NCBI RefSeq assembly: GCF_013373795.3
Contig: NZ_CP088022.1
Coordinates: 8,129,501 to 8,193,500 of the forward strand
Source: Bradyrhizobium quebecense
Lineage (GTDB): Bacteria > Pseudomonadota > Alphaproteobacteria > Rhizobiales > Xanthobacteraceae
Direction: 5' to 3'
Length of the DNA stretch: 64,000 nt
Shown one piece after another: positions 46,091 through 55,824 of the stretch; position 1 is the first letter of the stretch; every line of letters begins with the position of its first letter. Under the pieces are notes generated by a model. That model worked only from the letters and a program-made list of their open reading frames with translations. It did not search any database and was not told where the DNA came from. Position numbers and translations under genes: made by a program.

Positions 46091-46390
46091 GTGGGTTAGC
46101 CGAAGGCGTAACCCACCAACGCTCCGTCATCATTCGCAGAAGGGCGGCGGGTTACGCTTCGCTAACCGCAGCTCGTCATTCCCCGGTGCGCAATTGCGCA
46201 CCTGAGGGCTCGCGAAGCGAGAGCCCGGAATCCATTCCACCACTTGTTCTGCGGTTCAATGGACATCCACGTCGTCCTGGCGAAAGCCAAGACCCATCAA
46301 GTATCAGCCGTTGCCCGGCGCTGGAGCCACGATCCCGTTCACAATCAAATGCGGTGGTTATGAATCCTGGCTTTCGCCGGGACGACGCGG
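46091..46390. repeat. Mosaic of palindromic repeats upstream of tolQ
   Basis: The 650-bp gap 46075-46724 has no gene. It holds GTGGGTTAGCC-GAA-GGCGTAACCCAC (46091-46116) with a second related element near 46142-46170, the perfect palindrome GTGCGCAATTGCGCAC near 46187-46202, and an inverted pair GTCGTCCTGGCGAAAGCCA / TGGCTTTCGCCGGGACGAC (46271-46289 and 46368-46387). The last ~200 bp before tolQ carry no repeat and probably hold the tol promoter. Confidence 0.7.
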
Positions 46391-46724
46391 GGAGGAGGCG
46401 CCCGGCATCACCCCGCCAACCGCCGAATCCATTCATCTGCGGAACCCGCCAATCCCCTCCGCCGGCGGCATTTCCCGCCTCCAAATTTCCCTTTGGTAAC
46501 CTCGCCTTAACCATGATTAGCGTTTGGTTAGGATCGGAATGCCGCGTGAGAAGCCCTCGTTTTGACATGTTGGCAGGGGAAGCAGGGCCCGGCTTTGGAT
46601 GGGCCCCCCATGCGACAGATGCAAGAGGCTTTCGCGCAGTTTCGCCGCGCCTGATGCGGCCGTGGAATCGGTGCCGATTGGCGGCCCGCCTGATGGGGAC
46701 ACTTGCGTTGAGAGGATATTGCCG

Positions 46725-47438
46725 ATGAATCCCGCCGACGTGGCTCAGTCAACTCTGCCACTGGCATCGAGCGATGTGTCGCTGATCGCGCTGTTTTGGC
46801 AGGCTCATTGGGTCGTCAAATGCGTGATGTTGGGACTTTTGTCCTGCTCGGTGTGGGTTTGGGCGATCGCGATCGACAAGATCCTGCTCTACGCCCGCAC
46901 CAAGCGGGCGATGGACAAGTTCGAGCAGGCGTTCTGGTCCGGTCAGTCGATCGAGGAACTCTACCGGGCGCTCTCGGCCAAGCCGACCCAGTCGATGGCG
47001 GCCTGTTTCGTGGCGGCGATGCGGGAGTGGAAGCGCTCCTTCGAGAGCCAATCGCGGTCCTTTGCCGGCCTGCAGGCCCGGATCGAGAAGGTCATGAACG
47101 TCTCGATCGCCCGGGAAGTGGAGCGGCTGGAACGGCGGCTGCTGGTGCTCGCCACCGTCGGCTCGGCGGGCCCCTTTGTCGGCCTGTTCGGCACCGTCTG
47201 GGGCATCATGTCGAGCTTCCAGTCGATCGCGGCCTCGAAAAACACCTCTTTGGCGGTGGTGGCGCCCGGTATCGCGGAAGCGCTGTTTGCGACCGCAATC
47301 GGCCTGATTGCCGCAATTCCGGCGACTATTTTCTACAATAAGTTCACTTCGGAGGTGAACCGGCAGGCCGCGCGCCTGGAGGGGTTCGCCGACGAGTTCT
47401 CCGCCATCCTGTCGCGTCAGATCGACGAGCGGGGCTGA
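46725..47438 (+). CDS. tolQ: Tol-Pal proton channel subunit TolQ
   Basis: Inner-membrane protein of 237 residues, part of the TolQR motor that uses proton flow to energise TolA during cell division and outer membrane maintenance. Three membrane helices are seen near residues 30-50, 140-165 and 180-200; VATVGSAGPFVGLFGTVWGIMSSF and ALFATAIGLIAAIPATIFYN are the conserved TolQ/ExbB/MotA segments. AGGA lies 8 nt before the ATG at 46725; in-frame starts back to 46599 add unconserved residues. It opens a tolQ-tolR-tolA-tolB set. Confidence 0.95.
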   Translation: MNPADVAQSTLPLASSDVSLIALFWQAHWVVKCVMLGLLSCSVWVWAIAIDKILLYARTKRAMDKFEQAFWSGQSIEELYRALSAKPTQSMAACFVAAMREWKRSFESQSRSFAGLQARIEKVMNVSIAREVERLERRLLVLATVGSAGPFVGLFGTVWGIMSSFQSIAASKNTSLAVVAPGIAEALFATAIGLIAAIPATIFYNKFTSEVNRQAARLEGFADEFSAILSRQIDERG

Positions 47439-47481
47439 GACTTATGATGGTCACGATGGTCACCCTTGCGAGCGCACGATC

Positions 47482-47949
47482 ATGGCGATGAGCATGGCAG
47501 GGTCCGGCGGTGGTGGCAGACGCCGGCGCGGGCGCAAGCCAGTGATGGCCGAGATCAACGTCACGCCGATGGTCGACGTGATGCTGGTGCTGCTGATCAT
47601 CTTCATGGTCGCCGCGCCGCTGATGACGTCGAACATCGACATCGACCTGCCGGTCGCGAGCGGCGGCAAGTCGATCTCGTCGAACCAGCCGCCGCTGACG
47701 CTGTCGGTCAAGCGCACCGGTGGAGGCTGCAACTCGAATGTCGAGCTCTATCTCGGCGACGCGCCGGTCACGGCCGCCGATTTTCCGGCCAAGATCAAGG
47801 CGATCGGGGATGCCCGGTCGGACGCCGAAAAAGTGGTCTATCTTCGTGGCGACAAGGACGTCTGTTACACGGATATGATGAAATTGCTCGGGGAGGTCCG
47901 GGCCGCGGGATTCAAGGCGAATATCGTCATCATCCCGGAAGGCGGATAA
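47482..47949 (+). CDS. tolR: Tol-Pal motor subunit TolR
   Basis: ExbD/TolR-family protein of 155 residues with one N-terminal membrane helix (EINVTPMVDVMLVLLIIFMV, ~23-47) that carries the proton-binding Asp, followed by a periplasmic domain. Two periplasmic Cys (near residues 82 and 127) could form a disulfide. It lies 43 bp after tolQ. A second ATG at 47488 is an equal start candidate. Confidence 0.95.
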   Translation: MAMSMAGSGGGGRRRRGRKPVMAEINVTPMVDVMLVLLIIFMVAAPLMTSNIDIDLPVASGGKSISSNQPPLTLSVKRTGGGCNSNVELYLGDAPVTAADFPAKIKAIGDARSDAEKVVYLRGDKDVCYTDMMKLLGEVRAAGFKANIVIIPEGG

Positions 47950-47979
47950 CCATCATGCCAAGGCACGGGGAAGCCTGAT

Positions 47980-48912
47980 TTGAAGGTCAAGGTCGACAAG
48001 ACTCTGGCGGCATCGATTGTCCTGCACGTCCTCGTGATCGGGTGGGGCCTCGTGTCGTTTTCGACCAGGGCGTACGTGATGCCCGAAGAAGAGTCGGTCG
48101 CGGTCGACGTGATCTCCGCCGACCAGCTCTCCCATGTCATGACCGGCCAGAAGGACGGCAAGAAGGAAAATCCCAAGCCGCTGGTCGACAAGGTCGCCGA
48201 GGCCAAGCCGGTCGACGACACCGTCGGCAAGGTCGAAGAGAAGAAGCCGCCTGTCGTGACCGACACCGCGCCGCAGCCGGCGCCGAAGGTGGAGAAGCCG
48301 GAAGACAAGAAACCGGATCCGCCGAAGAAGGTCGAGAACAAGCCGAAGGAAGAGCCGAAGCCGGTCGAGAAGAAACCCGATCCGGTGAAGCCCGATCCGA
48401 TCGCGGAAGCAATCAAGAAGGAAGAGAAGAAGCCGCCGCCGAAGCCGGTTCAACAGGCAGCCAAGCCGCCGCCGGAGCAGAAGCCGAAGGATCGCGTGTT
48501 CGACCAGAGCAAGATCGCAGCGCTGCTCGACAAGCGTGACCCGACGCGGGCTGCGGCGACCGGCGATGCGCTGAACGCCAACGCCGCGCTCGGCACGGCA
48601 AAGGGCAAGGCCGCCGACAACTCCGCGACCTGGGGCGCGATGTTCCGGCAGCAGGTCGAACGCTGCTGGAAGAAGCCTTACGGTGGAATAGAAGCGCAAA
48701 TGGCGGAGGCCGTGTTCTCAATCCATTTGAAGCGCGATGGTACGCTGGAAGGCATGCCGGTCGTGGTGGGAACGGCGAAGACGCCTTACCTTCGGGTGTA
48801 CCAGGAGAGCGGCTTGCGCGCGATCATCGAGTGCCAGCCCTATCGGTTGCCTCCAGGTTTCTTTGAGGAGTGGCAGTTCTTTGAGCCGGCCTTTACCGAG
48901 AGGCAGAGCTGA
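47980..48912 (+). CDS. tolA: TolA, energy transducer of Tol-Pal
   Basis: Links TolQR to Pal and TolB across the periplasm. One N-terminal helix (~8-27, LAASIVLHVLVIGWGLVSF) is followed by a long Lys/Pro/Glu-rich linker (~55-190) and a C-terminal domain of ~90 residues (VERCWKKPYGG ... AIIECQPYRLPPGFFEEWQFF). The linker is Pro-rich rather than the long Ala-rich helix of enteric TolA, as in many alphaproteobacteria. The TTG at 47980 is chosen because GGGGAAG lies 5 nt upstream and the helix starts soon after. It begins 30 bp after tolR. Confidence 0.93.
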   Translation: MKVKVDKTLAASIVLHVLVIGWGLVSFSTRAYVMPEEESVAVDVISADQLSHVMTGQKDGKKENPKPLVDKVAEAKPVDDTVGKVEEKKPPVVTDTAPQPAPKVEKPEDKKPDPPKKVENKPKEEPKPVEKKPDPVKPDPIAEAIKKEEKKPPPKPVQQAAKPPPEQKPKDRVFDQSKIAALLDKRDPTRAAATGDALNANAALGTAKGKAADNSATWGAMFRQQVERCWKKPYGGIEAQMAEAVFSIHLKRDGTLEGMPVVVGTAKTPYLRVYQESGLRAIIECQPYRLPPGFFEEWQFFEPAFTERQS

Positions 48913-48949
48913 GAATGCGCGCCACTGTTTACGAGCATGAGTTCGAGCG

Positions 48950-50308
48950 ATGATTGACAAGACCCGATTGCCTGAAGCGCTGTTTCGTCCGAGCCGCCGG
49001 CAGATCCTGTCCGGCATGGCGTCCGCCGGCGTGATGCTGAGTGGTCTCACCGGCCCCGCATCCGCTCAGAAGCGGATCACCATCACTGAGGGCGAGTTCG
49101 CGCCGGTGCCGATCGCGATCCCGAACTTCGCCGCCGGCACGCCTGGCGACGCCGAAGTCGGCGTCGGCGTCACGCAGGTGATCACCAACAACCTGAAGCG
49201 CAGCGGCTTGTTCGCGCCGATCGATCAGGCCGCCTATCTCGAGAAGCAGATCAACATCGACGCGGCGCCGAACTTCAACAACTGGAAGAGCATCAACGCG
49301 CAGGCGCTGGTGACCGGCCGCATGACACGCCAGGGCAACGGGCGCGTGAAGGCGGAATTCCGCCTCTGGGACGTCAACACCGGCCAGCAGCTCGCCGGCC
49401 AGCAGTACGACACCTCGGCCGAATACTGGCGCCGCATCGCACACATCATCTCCGACCAGATCTACGAGCGCATGACCGGCGAGAAGGGCTATTTCGATAC
49501 CCGCGTCGTGTTCGTCGACGAGAGTGGCGCTGCCGATCGCCGCGTCAAGCGCCTCGCGCTGATGGACCAGGACGGCGCCAATGTGCGCTATCTGACCCGC
49601 GGCTCCGATCTCGTGCTGACGCCGCGCTTCTCGCCGTCGACCCAGGAAATCACCTACATGGAGTTCGGGCAGGGCGACCCGCGCGTCTATCTGCTCAACA
49701 TCGAGACCGGCCAGCGCGAGATCGTCGGCAACTTCCCGGGCATGTCGTTCTCGCCGCGCTTCTCGCCCGACGGCCAGCGCGTCATCATGAGCCTGCAGCA
49801 GGGCGGCAACTCCAACCTGTTCGTGATGGATCTGCGCTCCAAGTCGATGACGCGGCTGACCGACACGCCGGCCATCGACACCTCGCCATCCTATGCGCCC
49901 GACGGCACGCGGCTCTGCTTCGAGTCCGATCGCGGCGGCAAGCCGCAGATCTACGTGATGCCGGCAACCGGCGGCGCAGCACAGCGCATCTCGTTCGGCG
50001 ACGGCACCTATTCGACGCCGGTGTGGTCGCCGCGCGGCGACTACATCGCGTTCACCAAGCAGGGCGGCGGGCAGTTCGCGATCGGCATCATGAAACCGGA
50101 CGGCTCCGGCGAGCGCATCCTGACCTCGGGCTTCCACAATGAAGGCCCGACCTTTGCGCCGAACGGGCGCGTCGTGATGTTCTTCCGCGATCCCGGCGGC
50201 AACAGCGGTCCGTCGCTGTTCACGATCGACGTCTCCGGGCGCAACGAACTGAGGGTGCCGACCCCCGGTTTTGCCTCCGACCCCGCCTGGTCGCCGCTGT
50301 TGTCGTGA
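48950..50308 (+). CDS. tolB: TolB, periplasmic beta-propeller
   Basis: Periplasmic partner of Pal, 452 residues. The signal sequence has a twin-arginine look ([18 protein letters not shown] ... ASA), suggesting Tat rather than Sec export. The N-terminal domain spans ~42-165, then a six-bladed propeller of WD40-like/TolB repeats ([64 protein letters not shown]). The final residues DPAWSPLLS are typical. It lies 37 bp after tolA. Confidence 0.95.
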   Translation: MIDKTRLPEALFRPSRRQILSGMASAGVMLSGLTGPASAQKRITITEGEFAPVPIAIPNFAAGTPGDAEVGVGVTQVITNNLKRSGLFAPIDQAAYLEKQINIDAAPNFNNWKSINAQALVTGRMTRQGNGRVKAEFRLWDVNTGQQLAGQQYDTSAEYWRRIAHIISDQIYERMTGEKGYFDTRVVFVDESGAADRRVKRLALMDQDGANVRYLTRGSDLVLTPRFSPSTQEITYMEFGQGDPRVYLLNIETGQREIVGNFPGMSFSPRFSPDGQRVIMSLQQGGNSNLFVMDLRSKSMTRLTDTPAIDTSPSYAPDGTRLCFESDRGGKPQIYVMPATGGAAQRISFGDGTYSTPVWSPRGDYIAFTKQGGGQFAIGIMKPDGSGERILTSGFHNEGPTFAPNGRVVMFFRDPGGNSGPSLFTIDVSGRNELRVPTPGFASDPAWSPLLS

Positions 50309-50490
50309 GGTTCGCGCAGAGCTGCTCCGGGGAACCCCGGGGCGGCCGGCACTTCTTACCTAGCGCACTGAATTTTATGACGAATTTCGGCTGCCAATGG
50401 GTTGCGGCAACGAATCGCTAACGATGTTCCCTCAGAAAGACTTCACCTGCGATCAGTAAGAGTGCGAGCTGAAAAGGACGCGCGCTCTCA

Positions 50491-52815
50491 ATGCAGTTTG
50501 CAAGCCAGACGGGAGAACCGGACCAGTCGATGTCGCCGACGATCTCCGCGGCGCTGGTCGATTCCCTGTTCATGAACCCCGCGCCCATGATCTTCGGCGC
50601 CTTCGGCCCCGCCATCGCGGGCGCCGTGATTGCGTTCGTCACCGGCAATCTGCTGTCCTGGCTGTGCGTGCCGCTGTTCATCGTGGTGGGTCTGGCGCGC
50701 GCGCTGCAGATGTACCGCTATCAGCAGCGCAGTTCCCGTCTCACCGTCGAAGAATCCGTGACGTGGGAGAAGCGCTACCGGATCGGCAGCCTCGCCTACG
50801 GTATCACGCTTGGTCTGTGGGGCGCAGCCGTGCTGCTCACGACCAGCGATGCCGCCGCCCATATGCTCTGCGTGACCACGGTGGTCGCCTACACCTCAGC
50901 GGGGGTAGGGCGGACCTTCGGCCGGCCGCAGATCTTCCACCAGCATCTGCTGATGTCGATCGGTCCCCTGATCGCGGCGCTGATGTATGTCGGCGGTCCC
51001 TATCACATCGCCCTTGCGCTGCTGAGCCTGGTGTTCTTCAGCGCTATCCGGCACCTCACCTCCAGCCTGCAGCGCATCTACGTCAACGCATGGATCGCCA
51101 AGGAGCGCGAGGCGGCGCTGGCGGGCCAGTTCGATACCGCGCTGAACAACATGCCGCACGGCCTGTGCATGTTCAGCGCCGATGGCCGCCTTGCGGTGAT
51201 GAACCACCGCTTCATCGAGATGATGCAGCTGTCGGACGATTTCGTGCAGCGCGGCGCCAGCGCGACCGACATCTGCAATGCCTGCGTGCTGTCCGGCGCG
51301 ATCTCGGCCGCAGCCGCACAACAGATTCTCTACGAGATCGAGAGCTCACAGCGCGGCGACATCGTCACCAGCGACCCCGATCCGGCCCAGAACCGTTCGC
51401 TGGACTGGACGTTCCAGCCGATGGCAGGCGGCGGCACGGTCTTGCTGGTCGAGGACATCACCGAGCGCAAGGACGCCGAGGCCAGGATCAGCCACCTTGC
51501 GCGCTACGACGAGCTGACCGCGCTGCCCAATCGCGTCAATTTCCGCGACGAGATCGGCCGGCTGCTCGCCGTGCAGCACGGCGACCATCGCTCCGCATTG
51601 CTGTTCGTCGACCTCGACCAGTTCAAGCAGGTCAACGATACGCTCGGCCATCCCTGCGGCGACCAGCTGCTCTGCGCGGTCGCCGAACGGCTGCGCGAGA
51701 TGCTGCGTCCGGAGGATTTCGTGGCCCGGTTCGGCGGCGACGAGTTCGTCGTGTTCCAGCAGAACATCCACTCGCATGAGGACGCCGCGGCATTGGCGCG
51801 GCGCATCGTCGACCGCCTCAGCGAGCGCTACAAGATCGACAACCATCTGGTCGAGATCGGCGCCAGCGTCGGCATCGCCATGACCGCGCCGGGCGTCGGC
51901 GCCGACACGCTGCTGAAGAACGCCGACATGGCGCTCTACCGCGCCAAGGCCGACGGCCGCGGCACTTTCTGCTTCTTCCGCGACGAGATGGCGCAAACCG
52001 TCGAGGCCCGCCGGATCCTCGAGCTCGATCTGCGCAAGGCGCTCGCCAACGAGGAATTCGAGCTGTTCTACCAGCCGCTGATCAACCTGAAGTCCGGCAA
52101 GGTGAGCACCTGCGAGGCGCTGCTGCGCTGGAACCATCCGGTGCGCGGCACGGTCTCGCCGGTCGACATCATTCCGGTCGCCGAGGACATGGGCCTGATC
52201 GTCGATCTCGGCCGCTGGATCCTGCGCAAGGCCTGCATGGAATGCATGAAGTGGCCGGAGGCAGTGAGCGTCGCGGTCAACTTCTCGCCGCAGCAGTTCC
52301 ATCAGCGCGACGTGCTGAGCGAGGTCCGCTACGCGCTCGAGGTCTCCGGCCTGCCGGCGCAACGCCTCGAGATCGAGATCACCGAATCCTCGCTGCTGCA
52401 CAACACCGAGCTGACCCACGACGTGTTGTCGCAACTGCGTTCGCTCGGCGTGCGGATCTCGCTGGATGATTTCGGCACCGGCTACTCGTCGCTCAGCTAC
52501 CTGCACAATTTCCCGCTGCAAAAGGTCAAGATCGACCGCTCCTTCCTGGAAGGCATCGACAGCGATCGCCCGTTGACCCTGCTGCGCGGGGTGGCGCGGT
52601 TGTCGGCGGATCTCGGCATGTCGGTGGTGGTCGAGGGCATCGAGACCAATGAGCAGCTCGAACTGATCAGCGCCGATGGCGCGGTGACCGAAGCACAGGG
52701 ATATCTGTTCAGCCGGCCGGTTCCCGCGGTGCGCATCCGCCAGCTGCTCAACGCCTCGCACGGCCGGCGCACCGACGACCAGCTGCACGTGGTTCCCTCG
52801 CGCTCGATTGCTTGA
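50491..52815 (+). CDS. Membrane-bound GGDEF-EAL cyclic-di-GMP protein
   Basis: A 774-residue cyclic-di-GMP enzyme. The first ~190 residues contain about five hydrophobic helices. A PAS-like domain follows (~210-325, DTALNNMPHGLCMFSADGRLAVMN). The diguanylate cyclase motif is intact (RFGGDEFVVF, GGDEF at 415-419) and the phosphodiesterase motif is intact (EALLRW at 542-547) with DDFGTGYSSLSYLHNF further on. Both activities may therefore be possible. The ATG at 50491 has no close strong ribosome-binding site; a later ATG is possible. It lies between tolB and pal, an unusual position. Confidence 0.93.
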   Translation: MQFASQTGEPDQSMSPTISAALVDSLFMNPAPMIFGAFGPAIAGAVIAFVTGNLLSWLCVPLFIVVGLARALQMYRYQQRSSRLTVEESVTWEKRYRIGSLAYGITLGLWGAAVLLTTSDAAAHMLCVTTVVAYTSAGVGRTFGRPQIFHQHLLMSIGPLIAALMYVGGPYHIALALLSLVFFSAIRHLTSSLQRIYVNAWIAKEREAALAGQFDTALNNMPHGLCMFSADGRLAVMNHRFIEMMQLSDDFVQRGASATDICNACVLSGAISAAAAQQILYEIESSQRGDIVTSDPDPAQNRSLDWTFQPMAGGGTVLLVEDITERKDAEARISHLARYDELTALPNRVNFRDEIGRLLAVQHGDHRSALLFVDLDQFKQVNDTLGHPCGDQLLCAVAERLREMLRPEDFVARFGGDEFVVFQQNIHSHEDAAALARRIVDRLSERYKIDNHLVEIGASVGIAMTAPGVGADTLLKNADMALYRAKADGRGTFCFFRDEMAQTVEARRILELDLRKALANEEFELFYQPLINLKSGKVSTCEALLRWNHPVRGTVSPVDIIPVAEDMGLIVDLGRWILRKACMECMKWPEAVSVAVNFSPQQFHQRDVLSEVRYALEVSGLPAQRLEIEITESSLLHNTELTHDVLSQLRSLGVRISLDDFGTGYSSLSYLHNFPLQKVKIDRSFLEGIDSDRPLTLLRGVARLSADLGMSVVVEGIETNEQLELISADGAVTEAQGYLFSRPVPAVRIRQLLNASHGRRTDDQLHVVPSRSIA

Positions 52816-52987
52816 TCCAGCGCAATTTCCTCAATCGATAGTTGTGAAACCTTTCGACTGCTCGATTCGAATTGCACCCTTGCGGTCACAAGTTAACTGT
52901 ATTGCCGCGATTGCTTTGACGAAAATTAAGAAGCTGTTAATCTTTTGGCACGCGTTGAAGTTGTTGGGTTGTTGAGGGGATTACCAC

Positions 52988-53722
52988 ATGAGGTCCGCGG
53001 CCGAGGCCATCAAGCCCGCGACAGGAAGGCTTGCGGACCCTCTCGATCAAGTCGACTACCGCCTCGCTCAGACCCCCGAACAGAAAGACGAGATTTACCG
53101 GCTTCGCTACCGCGCCTATCTGCGCGAAGGCGCGATCCGGCCCTCGGCGGACGAGCGCGTCGTCGATCAGTTCGATGATGCTCCGAATGCCTGGGTGTTC
53201 GGCGTCTATCTGCATGGCGAACTCTGCAGCTCGATTCGCATCACCGTGGTGACGCCGGAGTGGCGCTCTTCGCCAACGCTCGACGTGTTCGGCGACGTGC
53301 TGCTGCCGAAGCTCGATCAGGGTTTGGTCTTCATCGATTCGACGCGCTTCGTCGCGGACCCCGACAAGGCGCGGAACAATCCGGAACTGCCCTATGTCAC
53401 GGTGCGGCTCGGCTCGACCGCGGGCGTGCATTTCAACGCCGATTACGGCCTGGCGCCGGTCCGGCCCGAGCACATGGCGTTCTACCGGCGTGTGTTCCTG
53501 CACGAGACCTGGTCGGAGCCGCGGCTCTACCCTGGGCTTGTGAAGCCGGTCGGGTTAATGGCGTCGCATCTGCCGACCGTGCGGGAACGTGTGCTCGCCC
53601 GCTATCCGTTCCTGCGCTCGAGCGCCTTCGAGCGGCGGATGCTGTTCGATCGGGAAGGCCAGTTGCAGCCCGACGGTCTTGTTCGGCCGTTCGAGCGCGC
53701 CTCGATCGTGCCGAATCCCTGA
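52988..53722 (+). CDS. FeeM-like N-acyl amino acid synthase-fold protein
   Basis: A 244-residue protein resembling the FeeM/autoinducer-synthase branch of the GNAT fold, whose members join acyl groups to amino acids. Seen: EQKDEIYRLRYRAYLREGAI near residue 35, VFGVYLHGELCSSIRITV, and a C-terminal segment GLAPVRPEHMAFYRRVFLHETW. No membrane segment is present. GAGGGG lies 8 nt before the ATG. It stands between the GGDEF-EAL gene and pal, both on the same strand; the product, if any, is unknown. Confidence 0.75.
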   Translation: MRSAAEAIKPATGRLADPLDQVDYRLAQTPEQKDEIYRLRYRAYLREGAIRPSADERVVDQFDDAPNAWVFGVYLHGELCSSIRITVVTPEWRSSPTLDVFGDVLLPKLDQGLVFIDSTRFVADPDKARNNPELPYVTVRLGSTAGVHFNADYGLAPVRPEHMAFYRRVFLHETWSEPRLYPGLVKPVGLMASHLPTVRERVLARYPFLRSSAFERRMLFDREGQLQPDGLVRPFERASIVPNP

Positions 53723-53992
53723 GCAAGCCGGCGTTCTGATCAATCTGACATCGATCGACTGTTGCGCGCGGGCCAAATTGTCCTGCAAAAGCGGCCGGTT
53801 CCCGCGAACCTTGCCTTCCCTTCACCATCGCGCCACATTTGCCACCCATTAACCATCGGGGGCGCTTTTCGCCATTGCCTGGCATTTGATCGGCTCTAGC
53901 AAGGTCTCGTCAAGGTTGACGGAACGTTCGCTTAACCATCGCCCTGTAGACCCAATGGACAGTACGAAGAGCGTGAGCGTGGAGGCTCCGGA

Positions 53993-54487
53993 ATGAAACA
54001 TCAGATGCGTATCCTCCAGGGTATGAAGCTGGCTGCGGTTCTGGCGGTGGCGTTGTCGATGGGTGCCTGCGCCAACAAGAACCCGCTGGACGCCAATGGC
54101 GCAATTGGGGGCGCCGCGACCCCGGGCAGCCAGCAGGATTTCGTGGTCAATGTCGGCGACCGTGTGTTCTTTGAGAGCGATCAGACCGATCTCAGCCCGC
54201 AGGCGACAGCGACCCTCGACAAGCAGGCGCAGTGGCTGCAGACATACAACCGTTATTCCTTCACCATCGAAGGTCATGCCGACGAGCGCGGCACGCGCGA
54301 ATACAACATCGCGCTCGGTGCGCGCCGTGCCCAGTCGGTTCGCGCCTATCTCGCTTCGCGCGGCATCGATCCGAGCCGCATGCGCACCATCTCCTACGGC
54401 AAGGAGCGCCCGGTCGCGGTCTGTAACGACATCTCCTGCTGGTCGCAGAACCGCCGCGCCGTCACCGTGCTGAACGCCAGCTCCTGA
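53993..54487 (+). CDS. pal: Peptidoglycan-associated lipoprotein Pal
   Basis: Outer-membrane lipoprotein that binds peptidoglycan, 164 residues. The signal peptide ends in a lipobox-like MGAC (Cys26). The OmpA-like domain has DRVFFESDQTDLSPQATATLDKQ, TIEGHADERGTREYNIALGARRAQSVRAYL and QNRRAV. GGAGG lies 7 nt before the ATG at 53993. A strong terminator follows. It works with TolB and TolA although it is separated from tolB by two other genes here. Confidence 0.96.
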   Translation: MKHQMRILQGMKLAAVLAVALSMGACANKNPLDANGAIGGAATPGSQQDFVVNVGDRVFFESDQTDLSPQATATLDKQAQWLQTYNRYSFTIEGHADERGTREYNIALGARRAQSVRAYLASRGIDPSRMRTISYGKERPVAVCNDISCWSQNRRAVTVLNASS

Positions 54488-54512
54488 CGCGATCCTGGAC
54501 GCGTTTTCCAAG

Positions 54513-54542
54513 CCGGCGCCCTCGGGCGCCGGTTTTGTTTTT
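54513..54542 (+). terminator. Rho-independent terminator after pal
   Basis: CCGGCGCC-CTCG-GGCGCCGG-type stem with TTTTGTTTTT after it. Confidence 0.88.
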
Positions 54543-54736
54543 GGCCGCATGAAAGCCCGACCCGGCTTCATCAAGATGAACGAAGCTGCGTGCAATTGGC
54601 CGCTTGCTTGTTCCACCGTCCGTACTAAACCGGTATCCGCGACGCTGTCCCGGATTTGAACTGCAAGTCACAATTCTGGCGTACTCCGTCCCTCAAAGTC
54701 GCGCGCTTTTCACGTCGATCTCGTCGTCAGGGCAAA

Positions 54737-55774
54737 ATGTCATCCAGGCTACATTTTCTTTCTTCCGCCGCGGCGATCGCGGCGCTGTTCGCCGTTTCCG
54801 CACCAGCGTTTGCCCAATCCGACGATTCCGATGCCGAGATGCGGATCGAGCGGCTGGAGAACCAGCTGCGGCAGCTGACCGGGCAGAACGAGGAGCTGCA
54901 GTACCGCAACCGCCAGCTCGAGGAGCGCCTGCGCCAGCTTGGCGGCCAGCCGCCCGGCCCGAATGGACAGCCTCCGGCGGCCCAGCCCGGCGTCGCGGCG
55001 GTGCCGCCGGCGCAGCAGGGGTACCCGCAGGCGCAGCCCGGCTTCGCTCAGCCGCAGCAGGGGTATGGCCAGCCGCAGCAAGGATACGGCCGGCAGCCGC
55101 AGGGCGGCTATGACCAGCAGCAGATCGCAGCGCCCGCCCCGATCGTGCAGGAGCCGGCGGCGGCGGCTCCCGGCCGCCGCGGCCGCGGCGATGCCTTCGA
55201 TCCGACCCAGAATCCGAATGCGCCCGGCGCTCCGCGCGTGCTCGGTGGCGGCGGCCAGATGCCGATGCAGAACGATGCGGCGGTCGGCGCGCCCGGCGGC
55301 CGCGGAGCGGGCGAGCCGCTCGATCTCGGCAACACGAGCCCGCAGCGGGCGCCCGGCGCGAGCGCGGCCCTGACCACGTTGCCGCCGTCGGCCACGCCGA
55401 AGGACGAGTTCGACCTCGGTATCGGCTACATGCAGCGCAAGGACTATGCGCTCGCCGAAGAGACGATGAAGAACTTCGCCACCAAGTATCCGAGCGATCC
55501 TTTGGTGGCGGATTCGCAATACTGGCTCGGCGAAAGCTATTTCCAGCGCCAGCAATATCGCGATGCTGCGGAAACCTTCCTCGGTGTGACCACCAAGTTC
55601 GACAAGTCCACGAAAGCGCCCGACGCGCTGCTGCGGCTCGGCCAGTCGCTGGCGGCGCTGAAGGAAAAGGAAGCCGCCTGCGCCGCATTCGGCGAGATCG
55701 CGCGGAAGTACCCGCGCGCGTCCGGCGGCGTCAAAGCTGCGGTTGACCGCGAGCAGAAGCGCGTGAAGTGCTAA
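54737..55774 (+). CDS. cpoB: Cell division coordinator CpoB (YbgF)
   Basis: Periplasmic Tol-associated protein of 345 residues that coordinates Tol-Pal constriction with peptidoglycan synthesis. The signal peptide (~1-26) is followed by a coiled coil (~35-65, RIERLENQLRQLTGQNEELQYRNRQLEERL), a long Gln/Pro/Gly-rich linker (~70-215), and a C-terminal TPR domain (DEFDLGIGYMQRKDYALAEETMKNF). CAGGGC lies close upstream of the ATG at 54737; an in-frame start at 54656 adds 27 residues ahead of the signal peptide. The linker is longer than in enteric homologues. Confidence 0.92.
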   Translation: MSSRLHFLSSAAAIAALFAVSAPAFAQSDDSDAEMRIERLENQLRQLTGQNEELQYRNRQLEERLRQLGGQPPGPNGQPPAAQPGVAAVPPAQQGYPQAQPGFAQPQQGYGQPQQGYGRQPQGGYDQQQIAAPAPIVQEPAAAAPGRRGRGDAFDPTQNPNAPGAPRVLGGGGQMPMQNDAAVGAPGGRGAGEPLDLGNTSPQRAPGASAALTTLPPSATPKDEFDLGIGYMQRKDYALAEETMKNFATKYPSDPLVADSQYWLGESYFQRQQYRDAAETFLGVTTKFDKSTKAPDALLRLGQSLAALKEKEAACAAFGEIARKYPRASGGVKAAVDREQKRVKC

Positions 55775-55824
55775 ACCAGCCGGGGGAGGCCGCTTCCGGC
55801 CTTCCGCGACCTGCTGGTTCTGTG

